From Emergomyces orientalis (lineage: Eukaryota; Ascomycota; Eurotiomycetes; Onygenales; Ajellomycetaceae), in contig MOWL01000047.1 of NCBI GenBank assembly GCA_002110485.1, positions 834,201-898,200 on the forward strand: a stretch of 64,000 nt of DNA, given 5' to 3'. The position numbers and the translations under genes were made by a program. The notes beneath the pieces are model-generated. The model saw only the letters and a list, made by a program, of their open reading frames with translations, was not told where the DNA came from and ran no database searches. This document shows positions 34,077-45,464 of this stretch, one piece after another (the stretch's first letter is position 1; each line of letters begins with the position of its first letter).

Positions 34077-37000
34077 TCATTCATTTATATTTTCATCTTT
34101 GAAATAGAATTGATTTCTAGTAGCTATTTGAGTTTCATTGAGAAAATCAATTAAATATTGACTGCCTATTTCAGTTGAAAATAGTAGTTTCATATTCATT
34201 TCTCTCAGCTTATATTTATATCTCAGTTCAGCTCTAAGTTCTTGATTTAATGAGCAATTCATTAAGATATGTTCTGGGTCTTCAAGAGAGTCACAATATT
34301 CACAATTTTCACTTTCAATATCAGATATTCTTTTCAAATAAGATTTGAAATAGCCATGACCTAGTTTCAATTGAATGATTGAGGAGAAAAGCTTCTTCTT
34401 GCACTTAATAGAGCATGATTTCCATTTAGGTTTAGTTTCAAATCTAAGATAGTGAGGACTTTTTCTTTGTTTTTCCCATATTTTATGTCATTTTTCTAAG
34501 CAATTCTCTTTTATCTTTCTTTTAATAAAAGACCATGAAACTATTTTTGAACTTGCAATATTTAGTTCTGTTCCTTTCTTTGCTGCTTCATCAGCAAGCT
34601 CATTTCCATGTATATTTATATGAGCAGGAACCCAGCTCAGATATATCTTTGTCTTATATTTTAATTGAATTCTTTTGCATATCTTTAGAATTACTTCTAT
34701 ATTCATTTGACCATTATGAATTTCATTTTTTTGAATTCTTTTCAAAGCTGCTTGACTATCTGAAAAAATCCATGCTTCTTTCATATCTTTTCTTTTTGAA
34801 GCTTTTATTTCTATCAGTTTAAAAGCTTTCATAATAGCATATAATTCAGCATCAAATACTTCACATTCATTTCCAATATTCCATGAATCTGATGTATATT
34901 TGTAATTATCTTCTGTATATGCTATTCCAGCTCCTAGGCCTTTATTTTCATTCATTGAACCATCTGAATAGATTAGAATTGACTTTTTAAAATCAATTTT
35001 CTCTATTATTCTTCTATGATTCTCAGCTTCTTCTGGTTTTGATAATGCGCTTATTTCAATTGAAATCATTGAGCCTAGTTTTTCTTTCCATGGATATAGC
35101 TTTTTGTGTTCAATCTTTTCAATATTTAATGAGGAGAACTCATTTTTAATCATTGAGCATACTCTATATAGTTGAGAAGGGATTTTTTTTCTATTTCTCT
35201 CATTTTCTTGATTTTCTTGACTTTCATTCCAATCTAGATATCTATTCCAATCTAAGTCATTTCCAGATTGAATTGGAGGATAAGATGTAGATATTCTTTT
35301 TCTAATTGAATGAATATCTGGCATTTTCATGATTCTCAGTGCATAATTCTTGCATATCTTCTCAAATCTTATTTCAGGAGGTGATATAGAAGCTTCTATT
35401 TCCATAGCTCTACATGGAGAGGTTTTGAAAGCTCCCAGAATTCTTCTTAAAGCTGTATTCTGCAATTTTTGAAACTTATCTATGAAGTGTTTCTGGTTCT
35501 TCCACCATATCTGAACACCATAATCAGAAATAGATGCTATACATGCAATGTATAGCTGTCTCATAGCTTGAAATGATAAACCCCTTTCAGTATTAGAAAG
35601 TTGTATTATACTATTTAAAACTCTTTCAGCTTGAGCCATTCTTTTTTGAATATGAGATTTAAAATTGAGTTTTGAATCCAGCCAGATTCCTAGCCATCTT
35701 ACAACTGATTTAGGCTTTATTTCTTGATTTAATAGATTTAAACTTATTTCCTTTTCATATCTTTTTGGAAAAAAGTGAATTAATTCAGTTTTTTCCATAT
35801 CAAATTGAATTAGGTTTAAATCTCCTCTATTAAATATCTCTTGCGCAGCTTTTTCAATATTTTCACAATTTTCTTTTATTGTTCTTGAGCTGAAAATCAG
35901 ACCTATATCATCAACATAGCTAGGAGATCTCACTATCTCCATTTCTCTATCTTTGAATAGATTTTTTGTATATATAGCAAATAGAATTGGTGAGACTGGA
36001 GACCCCTGAGGAACTCCTATTTCAATTTCAGTAATATCTTGCTTTAATGAGTCAAAAAGTAGTTGAATATATCTTTTTGACATAAAACATATAACCCACT
36101 TTATTAATGCTTTTGGTAGTTTCATCTCTTGAAGAATAATTATTAGCTTATTCTTTGAAACATGATCAAAAGCACCTTTTATATCAATAAAAGCAGCTGT
36201 TGTAACTAAGCCTTCATTTTTTGCCATTTGAATATCATGAATTATTGATAAAACTGTATCTATTGCAGAATTCTGTTTTCTGCCACCCATTTGATCATTA
36301 TATAATAAATCAGTGATTGAGCCTAGATATGATAATCTTGTTGCTATTATTTTTTCAAGAATTTTTCCCAAGCAATTCAAAAGTGATATAATTCTATAAG
36401 ACTTTGGCATAGTAGCTTTTCTATTTGGTTTTGCAAGAACTATACCAGTTGCTTGTCTCCAGCATTCAGGGTGATACCCATTCTTCATTAGTTGAGAGAA
36501 TAATTCAAATAATTCATTTTTCAGAGAATGAAAGACTTTTTGAATGATTAAATGATTTATAGTATCAGGTCCTGCAGCTGTTTTTGTAGAACTTGTAAAA
36601 ACAGCAGTTTCAAGTTCATTTCTAGATAGATCTGGCCAAGCCCATCTTGAATCTTCAATATATTCACATATTGAACTATATTGTTCAGATTGAGGTGGTT
36701 TTTGAAATAGAATTTTCATAAAAGCCTGACATTTTTGTTCAAAAGAATGAGCAATATATTCCTCATTTTCTATTTTATATTTTAGAGATGGAAGCTTTGC
36801 AACAGATTTAGACTTTGTATATTTAAAAGCTTTAAATATTTCTTTTCCCTGTGCATTCTCAAGAAATTTATTCCAGCAGCTAGTTTTAGCTTTTTTAATT
36901 AATGTGAAATATTCATTTCTTATTCTTTTATATTCTTCATAAGATATGATATTCTCTTTCCATTCTTTTTTTATTTTTGCTAGATTTTTTCTTTTTTCTG

Positions 37001-38030
37001 TTATTTCTTCTGACCATCAAGGTTTTGAGAATTCTGAGAGCTTTTTCTTTGGTATAAAGTTTTTAATGCTTTCTAATATAATTTCAGTTATTATATTAGT
37101 TCTACTTTCTAGCATTATATCTGTTATTATTGTCTTTTCATTTCAATTTGATAATTCTTCTTTTTTTTCAAATTTTAAATCTTCAATTCTCTTATTGATT
37201 TCAGACCATTCAGCTTTTTCAAAATTATATTGATTTGATAGTAGAGGATTCTCACTTGTTTCCTTTTCATCAATTTCAATATTAAATTGAATAACTTCAT
37301 GAGCAGATCCTGATGTTTCTTCTGAATTAATAAACCAATTATAGACCTTGTTTTCAATCAAATTTTTTGATAGAAAGGTTAAGTCTATGATTGATTTCTT
37401 CATTAAGTTGTTTCTAAAGAAGGTCTGTCTATCAATTTCATTTATAATATCTAATTCATGTTGTAGAGCCCACTCTACTATTTTCTCTGATCTTATTGAA
37501 TAATCACATTCAGAATTCCACCATATATGATGTGCATTGAAATCACCACATATAATAGCATTTTTTTCTGGACTTAAATTCAGCAGTTCTCTGTCAACTG
37601 TCCATGAATTATCATTTACCTTCAGTGATTTTTCATTATAAATATTTATCAATTGAATACTGTCAAATTGATTTCTTGTATCTATAATATCTCCAACTAG
37701 AATATCAGAATTAGATATATAATTACTTTTTATATTGAATTGAAATCTTGATCTTTTTCTTGTATATATCACAACTCTTGCTTTTACATCTGATTTCTCT
37801 GGTAAAAAGCAGTGATAGCTTGAATGAGAAATTATAAATTGTTGTTCTATATCAAAATTTGGCTCTTGTAATAGAATGAAGTCAGTTTGCTCTTCAAAGC
37901 CTATCTGTAAGCATGAATAGATAGCATCTTGATTTCTATCAACATTGTTTTGAATAAAAGTTATTTTTGAAGCATTTTTGATAGTTTTTTTCTTCTTTTT
38001 ATTATTATTTTGTGTAGTAAACATGTACAA
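34077..38030 (-). pseudogene. LINE1 ORF2 (endonuclease - RT - RNase H), three in-frame TGA
   Basis: 1,318 codons in one frame. Endonuclease: FIQNNVDRNQDA, ILLQEPNFD, AIICGDFNAHHIWWNSE, SIIDLTFLS. RT: GPDTINHLIIQKV, AAFIDIKGAFDHVSKNKL, GVPQGSPVSPILFAIY, SYVDDIG. RNase H: YSDGSMNENKG, DAELYAIMKAF, FSDSQAALKRI, HGNELADEAAKKG. The C-terminus has CEYCDSLEDPEHILMNC. The only internal stops are TGA at 37143-37145 (LSN-stop-NEK), 37017-37019 (SKP-stop-WSEE) and 34488-34490 (EK-stop-HKIW). The Tad/I-type layout with RNase H distinguishes it from LINE2. Confidence 0.9.
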
Positions 38031-38057
38031 AAGGAATAAATTGAAGCTGTGTTTCTT

Positions 38058-39972
38058 TTATTCTGAATCAGGTAATAGATTATATCTATTATCTGTATTC
38101 AGAGCTGGAACTTCTACTGCTTTCATAGAAATGAGAATTTCTTTATCTTTTCTCATTTTTATAGGTGTAACAGGGTTTAAGATCTGTCTATTTTTTGAAA
38201 AAGAATTTGACTCAGAAGAAATAGACATTTGAGAATTTCTTCTTTTTGTAGTTTTATCTATTTTCTCTGTATTTTGAGTTTCTTTTCTCCATTTCACATC
38301 TTTATTGAAAGACTTTTTCTTGAAAATGAAAATACAATCTTTTGAAATAGATGTGTGCTTTTCATAGCAATTACTGCATTTGATTTCAGTGTGATTGCAG
38401 ATTTCACCTATTTTTCTACATGTGTTGCAAGAATGTTCATTTGTTTTGTGATCTAAAGCACAAAACTGACATTTAGAATTTCTTTTACAAGTATTTGCAA
38501 AGTGTTCATGTTTCTGACAGTTTGAGCATTGAATTTGAGATTTAATATTCTCTCTTGAATCTTTGAATTCAAATACTTTCATTTTCAATCCTGCAATTAC
38601 AATATACTGTCGTTTTGACTGTTCTATTGTATTTGTAGTAATTAAAACTGAAGCATTTTGATTTCTTTGTCTTTGCTCATAAGAATTGAGCCAAATTGGG
38701 GTTTTTTTCAAAGAAATTGAATTATATATTTCAATTTCTTCTTTCAAATTTATCATGCCTTCTTCATGATCAAAGATTTCAACTGAAATATCATGTAATA
38801 CAAATTTTCCCCATTTCTCATCTTTTTCACATGAAACTTCAATAGAGAGAGCTTTTTGAACTATCTCTTTTCAGCAGTTTTCATTTTGAATTAGATATTC
38901 AGAGCTGAAATCTGGCATAGCAGTAATTACAATTGAATTTCCCAGAAAAGAGGTTTCAATTGATGAGATAACTGGCTTGAATTCTTCATTTTGAGTTTCA
39001 AAATGAAAGTTTTGATTGATTTTGTTTCTAAGTTCAAAAATGAACTTAGAATCATTTAGAATAGATTTTTCAAAGATAGCTCTATTGTGGTGGGGAATCT
39101 CGGCGTGGTATTACTTTTCGCCGAGACCGCCTCATATATTTGTTTGGCATGGCTGCCTCATATTCCCATTATCCTTTGACACACGTGTGGATTCGGCGAA
39201 GATTGATTGTACGCAGAGCAGTGAGATTGCTCCTTTTTGATTGTGTGATTTGATATGTGATTGATTGCTTGTTCTTCTTCTATATTTGAATCTCCTACGT
39301 GTTCTTTTGTATTGCTATTTGGATAGCTCGTTGAATAGAATATTGTATACACGGCGAACTTACCAACCTCCTTACGATCCCGCTGCTCCTGCCCACGTGC
39401 CGCCAAAAGCGCACAACCCCTTATTCCACTTCACTATCACTAACTTTTAAAATCAGTCTCTGTTTTTTTGATTCAAGAAATTTAATCTCTTTTTGAGCTT
39501 TTCTTTGTTCTTTTTTCTCAACTAATGAGAAAATTTTTTCTGCTTTTTTCAGCTGTTTTTCTTTTTCAATATTTTGTGAGCTATTGAGAGCTTGAGCATA
39601 GGTTTTTGTCTCATTTTCAGTGTTTTCTTTTGAAAGAGATTCAGAAGAGATTTTTTGAGATACAGATTTTTCAGTTTTTTTCAAAACTATCTTCAGATTT
39701 GAAGAAATATTAAGTTTAAACTTAATAATTTCATTCAGTTGTCTTGCTTGTGAATGCAGAATAAGAAGAATTTCTTCATTTTCTTCATACATGCACTGTT
39801 TATATAGCTCATCAGCTATTTTTTGTAGATTTTTCACTTCATCTACTTTGTGTCTGTCTATTTCTTCTTTTTTTCTTTTCTTCAAAATCTCAATTTCAGA
39901 AACAGTTTCTATGAAATTATTTCTATTTTTGCATGGAGTCATCATGTTCACAGATTGAGGTGAGTTATTCAT
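38058..39972 (-). pseudogene. LINE1 ORF1 (Gag-like) interrupted by a solo LTR
   Basis: Starts MNNSPQSVNMMTP. A Lys/Glu-rich coiled-coil-like region spans about residues 25-180. The solo LTR (39086-39433) falls after ..LILKVSD; removing it with one CTAT copy restores a 521-codon frame continuing RAIFEKS. The C-terminal half has three Cys/His knuckles (CSNCQKHEHFANTC, CQFCALDHKTNEHSC, CSNCYEKHTSISKDC). One internal TGA lies at 38871-38873 (ENC-stop-KEIVQ). It ends in TAA, 27 bp before the ORF2 start. Confidence 0.85.
39086..39433 (+). repeat. Solo LTR of the Ty3/gypsy family
   Basis: 348 bp, TGTGGTGG...CCACTTCA, matching the LTRs at 52251 and 62629 in reverse orientation. It is flanked by CTAT (39082-39085 and 39434-39437), a 4-bp target duplication. 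A solo LTR is the product of recombination between the two LTRs of a full insertion. Confidence 0.92.
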
Positions 39973-39999
39973 GATTTCTTTGAGTATATTAGATAATTA

Positions 40000-41275
40000 G
40001 TCAAATTAAATAGTATTCTCAGATTTTTGCTATTTTTTCTACTAGAAATAGTATCTAGATTAGATTTTTCAAGAGAATCTAATAAACTAATATTGATTTT
40101 TAAAGATAAATCAATTAAATCTTCACAGACTTCTTTCTTGTGCTACAAAATGAAGAGAAAAGAATTGATTTCAATGAATAATAAATTATTCAATTGAAAT
40201 GACAGTTTTTGAAAGAAAAACTGACAAAATAAATCAATTTTTTGCAGAGAAATTGATAAAAACTATTCAGAAATATTCAATATTCTAAACTTCTCCCCAC
40301 ATATCAAGTATGCAGCTCAAAATTGAGATTATTTTCAAAAACTGAATCAGTCACTGAAGTAAAGAAATATGAATTTGTGTAGAATTTTCTTGATTTATTT
40401 ACTCAGAGCTAAATCAAGAAAAACACTCTAACTCTTGCAAATTTTGTCTTTTTCAATTTAAAAAGCTTCTCAAAATTTCTGCTTGAAATAGGCCCCACCT
40501 CAAATCAAGATTGTATTCCTGAAATATCAATATGAATTAATACTGAATAGATTTCCTTTTCTATTCAAATTAATCTCATATATTTTACTAGATAGCTCTT
40601 AATAAATGTAATTTATTAAGTCACACAGATGAGTATGCAAATGAAGAATCAACAGACTAAATCTGTACTATTTTCTTATATAATAATATATATATATACA
40701 AGTATGTATATATATTACTTGCAGGGACCAAGCTATTTTTTTAAACACTGATATTTCCACTTTTTCTCGTTCCGTTTTGTAGAGAGGGTAGGTTCCGGGG
40801 AATTTCTGATTGAAGGGTAGGTCACGTGTGATCTGTGCTGAGGTATTTTTTTGTCACTTTTCTGCTGGGCGAGGTAGGGCGGTAGAGGGAAAAGACTTGG
40901 CACTGGTGCAAAGGAACATGAAAATCAATCAGAGTTTTCACGCAGGTTTTGACAATGAATTGTTCAGAAAGAGATGGTCGGAATGAATTCAAAATTGAGA
41001 CAGTTGTAATATCTGGTTTGTTCTAGCTTCTATCAAAATTCTATGTAAATTGGGCCGAAACTGATGATGTTATGTGATGAAGTGTGATTTTCTTTCCCCT
41101 TAGGGGTTGCAAACACGTTTTCCTCAATAGCTTCACCAACTCGCGCTCAATTTTAATAAAAAGTGAATAAATTGCTTTCTCAAACAAGAGCTTTCAAATG
41201 GATGTCTTTTCGTCTTCTAATTCGAAGAATTGGGCTGGTTCGGGGGAAAGCGTTGGCTTCTCTCTAGTGAGATTA
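40000..41275 (-). other. LINE1 copy B 5' UTR
   Basis: Non-coding leader of the full-length LINE1, matched by 21250-22150 of copy A in inverted orientation. It contains a GC-richer patch (40740-40920, including ttccgggg and gcgaggtagggcggtag) that may hold the internal promoter, and an AT microsatellite (about 40685-40720). Confidence 0.65.
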
Positions 41276-41980
41276 GTGATTATTTCTTTATTCTATAATT
41301 TATAACTGTTTATAATTAACACAAATTCATCTTCATCTGATGAAGTCTTAAAGATGATCATCAGAATTTTTATTTTTATAAATGCAAAGATTTCTTGCTA
41401 CTCTGTCACATCATGATTTACTCAAAGAATAAGTTTATAATGTCAGTATTCTTCTGAACTTTCTTATAGATGCAGAAATTTCTTGCTACTCTGTCACACT
41501 ATTATTCTTTCTTAATAATTGATCTGTGATGTCAGTGTCTTTCTGAGCTTTTCCATGTCTTTCTTTAGTAAGGAGTAAAAATGGAGCTTTTCTAATATAA
41601 GAGATGAGCAATTAGATATGAAAAAACTATATTGTGTCTAATATATAAGAAGAAAAGCTTAAGAAAGAAAAAAGAAAGAAAAGAAAGAAGTGCAAAGAGT
41701 GTATGAAAAAACACTCTAAGCACAGATTGCAAGCAAGGGCTAGCCACTAGCGCGGGAGCTATTAGTCTGTTTGGGCGGCTAGCCCGAGTCCACATAACCA
41801 TATAGAGGTTCAACCCCTGACAATAATATTTTATATAATTAACTGCTATTTCAGTCACTATAAAAGATTATCATTCTCTCTATAGTATCACTGCTCAGCT
41901 AGACTTCTTAATTAATTTTAGAGTATTCATAACTAATACTCTCTAACCTTCCGGCTGCCTACTTCAATATTTCAGCTGAT
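41276..41980. other. AT-rich spacer with a 9-bp perfect inverted repeat
   Basis: No recognisable gene. At about 41736-41790 gggctagcc and ggctagccc form a perfect inverted repeat around a 35-nt loop, followed by a B-box-like ggttcaacccc at about 41808. Could be a decayed tRNA-like or small transposon end. Confidence 0.3.
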
Positions 41981-41984
41981 CAAT

Positions 41985-42470
41985 AGGCCGTCACAATCTC
42001 GCAAGCCACTAACCACCTGGATGGTGGAATTGAGGCCTTAGGCCTTATCCGGGCCCGGGGTGTTCTAATCGGATGGTTTTCAAATCAATTCCCCAAAGAT
42101 AAGTGTCTAGAATAGTGAGAGTGAGTCTCTTGATCAGTTCAGCTTGATAATAATTCACTATTCTGCAAATGTTCTAGATCACTTAAACTAGTACTGATCT
42201 AACTTGAAACATCTGGGGGGGTTAGTCAACAACATCAGTGAGAATTAGCACCTGAGATCCCCCGAGCTGACCCCTTAAGCTTGATGATGGCTTGCTAGAG
42301 TGCACCCGGGGGCTCCCGGTACTGTTTTATGATTTAACAGTGGAAATTGATTAATGGAGCTCTCACAGGAATCGAACTTGCACCCTCTTGGCATTCATTC
42401 ACCGGGGGGAAGGCCGCCAAACAGGGGTGCCATGGCAGCGTAGTTAACCGCTACGCCACCGGGCCACTGT
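41985..42470 (-). mobile_element. Possible tRNA-derived SINE (tRNA-like head at 42360-42468)
   Basis: On the minus strand the head reads GGCCCGGTGGCGTAGCGG, then TTAACTACGC (A-box-like, 42439-42458), and 80 bp on AGTTCGATTCC (B box, 42368-42378). These are RNA polymerase III internal promoter elements in tRNA spacing with a long insert. The acceptor ends do not pair, so it is not a functional tRNA. A ~350-bp body with no coding potential follows. A tRNA-derived SINE is the best reading; a tRNA pseudogene is the alternative. Confidence 0.4.
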
Positions 42471-43036
42471 ATCACTGTAGTTAAGCATGAAAATGATTGA
42501 ATTATCAAAGAATAACAAAACACATTTGAATTATAAAGAAATATAAAATCTATAATAATGTGAGTACTTTGACTTTCAGTGATAACTTTCAGCAGAGCCT
42601 AGTGTGCTTCCAGCCTAGCATGGGCAGATTTGATGAGGGGATCAGCAACCAACTCACATCATTAGTTAACGCGGAATAGCTTTAGTCGGGTACTTTTTAG
42701 TCATTGAGCTTTTATATCGGCCTCTTTTCTTCTGCAATGCCGGGTCCTTTATCTCGGCCAAAGGTGTGAAACCAGAGTCTTTGAAAACATGTCTGATTAT
42801 TATTGTTATTGCTTTTGCCTGCTTGTGGAGAAATTTAATTGTTCCAGCACTCTTATGGGAAAATTTGGGGGCTGGTAAGCGTATGAAAGGGAAGTGCAGG
42901 CTGTTTCCCGTGCTCTTGCTTCATAGATAAATAATGACATTCCCCCAAACAGATCTAATTGATATTGAAGACTCAAGGAATCTAATCATTGCATGCCTCA
43001 ATTTGCCAGCCTGCACTACACGGTGATACAACCAGA

Positions 43037-45051
43037 ATGGAAAGGAAAAAGGGCATACCGCAGTCTTCAGTTCGGACCTCTGGGGAAACAGCGCCAAATG
43101 CAAAGGCAGTTGAATACCCTTCTGGGATGAAGCGTGCCATTACCATTCTGGGTATTCTCTTTGGAGTCTTTGTGGTGAGCAGTTATCTTGTGCCAATCCA
43201 ACATGGAGAGAATGCTAATTATATTTTTCCATAGTTCGCACTTGATATTGTGAGTCAAATATCAATGCTCTAATTTTGTCTACTTCTTGTCCTCCTCCTA
43301 ACCAGAACTCCCCCTACTCCACACAGAGCATAATATCAACCGCAATCCCCAGAATAACAACCGAATTCAACTCCCTCGCCGACGTAGGATGGTACGGCTC
43401 CGCCTTCTTCCTGGCCCTCGCCGCCACCCAGTCCATATGGGGCAATTTGTACAAATACTTCTCGCTGCGTGGTGTTTTCATCACCTCGATCGTGGTATTT
43501 GAAATTGGCAGTATAATCTGCGCCGTGGCGCCCAACAGCCCAATCATTATTGCCGGACGTGCCGTCCAGGGGATGGGTGGATCAGGATCTACTCTGGGCA
43601 GCTATACCATCGCGGCGTTCATCACGCCACCGCACCAGGTGCCCATCATCATCGGCTTGATCGGATGTACGTTTAGTATTGCAAGTGTGGCTGGTCCCTT
43701 ACTTGGGGGCATCTTCACACAGTCACTATCGTGGAGGTGGTGCTTCTGGATCAACCTGCCAATAGGTGCCGTAACTATTGGGACCGTTATGCTTTTCTTC
43801 CGGACGCCAGCTCATTCTAAGCCGTCTGGCAAGACGCCTGTTAGAGAAATTCTGCTAAGCTTTGATCCGCTAGGTGTTGTGCTGCTCGTGGCTAGTCTGG
43901 TTTGCTACTTCCTTGCGCTGCAACGGGGAGGTATAAGCGAACCGTGGAATTCGTCAACTATCATTGGGCTGCTTGTTGGCTGGGTAATGTTGTCGGGGCT
44001 TCTTGCGGTGAATGAGTGGTGGCAGGGAGACAGAGCGTTGATAGTCTTGCGTATTCTGAAAATCAGGAGCATTATGGGCGCTTGTGCGTTTGTTCTTTTG
44101 TGAGTTGCAGCTGAAAAAAAGGAATTGATTCTATTGTTGGATACTCACTAACAAATAAAACCCCTTCAGTTTGTACGGTGCCTACTTCGCCATTCTGTAC
44201 AACGTCCCTCTGTACTTTCAAGCCATTCATGGGCTATCGCCACAGGACAGCGGAATAAGAACTATTCCTGTCATCTTGGCGACCTGTAAGTGTCCTTTAA
44301 GGCCACCCAAGTCCTGGTTCGCATGGCTTATGATATTTCAACAGCGGCCACCTCTTTGATATCCTCCTTTGTCATAAGTAGAATTGGGATATACCAGCCA
44401 TTCCTTGTCGCCGGCGGTGCTCTTGCGGCCATCGGCGCCGGCCTCATATACACTTTCAATCTTGACACATCATTGGGGAAGGAAATTGGCTACCAGATCA
44501 TCTTCGGCATCGGCACGGGGGTGGTCCAGATCCCCGCCATGGTTGGAGGCACCGTGGTTGCAGATGGCGAAAAGGCAATCTCCCTTTCAACCATTTGTGG
44601 TGAGGAATTTTGTCCCCCCTATGTCGAGTGAAAATATGGTTTGCAACTTGATTCCTTGCCCATAGGAATATGCTAATTGAGGCCGTCTCCTGCAGTTACC
44701 CAATTCTTCTCCGCGGCCTACGTGATCGCGGCTACGGACGCTATCATGAACAACCTCATTGTGAACAACATAGCCCGGTACGCGCCTGACGTCAACCCGC
44801 TCGAGGTGATCCATATCGGTGCAGGTGGGTTGCAAGATGCATTTAGTGGGGAGACACTACGTGGTGTGCGGCAGGCGTTCGTTGACGGTCTAAAGGGGGC
44901 GTGGGCATTGATAGTTGTGCTATTCTGTATTTCATTCTTATGTGCCTTCATTACCAAATGGCCCGGTCGCATGGTTTCGGAGATTGTTGCTGATCAAGAT
45001 GGGCCTCAGATGGGTAACTCGACTAATGAGCCCGTTCTAGCTGGCGCGTAG
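43037..45051 (+). CDS. MFS drug/metabolite exporter, 14-TM DHA2 family
   Basis: Six exons (43037-43174, 43235-43249, 43327-44099, 44170-44285, 44345-44599, 44696-45051) join in frame to 550 residues with GT...AG introns; exon 2 is only 15 nt (FALDI). After a ~35-residue polar N-terminus come SIISTAIPRITTEFNSLADV and GWYGSAFFLA (motif D1), GRAVQGMGGSG, SVAGPLLGG (motif C, antiporters) and SWRWCFWINLPIGA. Fourteen hydrophobic segments are expected. Relatives pump toxins, antibiotics and secondary metabolites out against a proton gradient at the plasma membrane. It lies 0.4 kb upstream of the AflR-like pair, suggesting metabolite export. The start is the first ATG in frame. Confidence 0.9.
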
Positions 45052-45464
45052 GTGGGGATGACCAGGAGATTGATGGGGAAGGTTGGGGGACATGGATCTG
45101 TCAAAATATCTTCATCTTGACCTTTTTAAAGTACAACAGCCACTTATCATGTAGAGAAAGTAGATTAGGGTTAGTTAAATGGTTGATATAAGGGTTGTCT
45201 TTCAGCAACATGACATGGCCGCTCAGTCTCCTGTACGTAGCTGGTTGAATATCGAGAGCAAGGAGCGACATATCTTGGCGCCAAGAACCAAATTTCTGAC
45301 CAATAAGAAAATACCCGATAAGGGGGCGCAGATTCCATAAAAAAGTCCCCGACATTGCCACATCCTGCTGATCATCCAGATCAGATATATCCAAACACAA
45401 AGCAGCATGCGTCAAGCCCGAGTATCTAACCTTCTATGAGTTGCTAGGTAGAACCCTTCTCACA
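45052..45464. other. Spacer between MFS and AflR C-terminal-like genes
   Basis: About 400 bp with no convincing gene; holds the MFS 3' end and probably the promoter of the next gene. I looked for an upstream Zn2Cys6 exon here and found none. Confidence 0.5.

Larger units (their letters stand above)
33678..41275 (-). mobile_element. LINE1 copy B, essentially full length
   Basis: About 7.6 kb including a 348-bp solo gypsy LTR. From its 5' end (about 41275, estimated by alignment with copy A) it has a 1.3-kb 5' UTR, ORF1 (39972-38058), ORF2 (38030-34077), a 3' UTR and a TTA tail. Both ORFs keep their frame. The only internal stops are four TGA codons. I found no target duplication, so one or both ends have been rearranged or are set inside other copies. 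Confidence 0.88.

Noticed and set aside
41580..41860. 88-codon minus-strand ORF
   Set aside because: Low-complexity, hydrophobic translation of an AT-rich tract plus a hairpin; no family resemblance.
42360..42468. Functional tRNA gene
   Set aside because: A and B box-like sequences are present, but the acceptor ends do not pair and the anticodon arm cannot be placed.
43250..43326. Shorter second MFS intron ending at 43306 (ccag)
   Set aside because: The acceptor at 43326 gives the conserved FALDI-SIISTAIPRI junction; the earlier one would insert residues not seen in the family.
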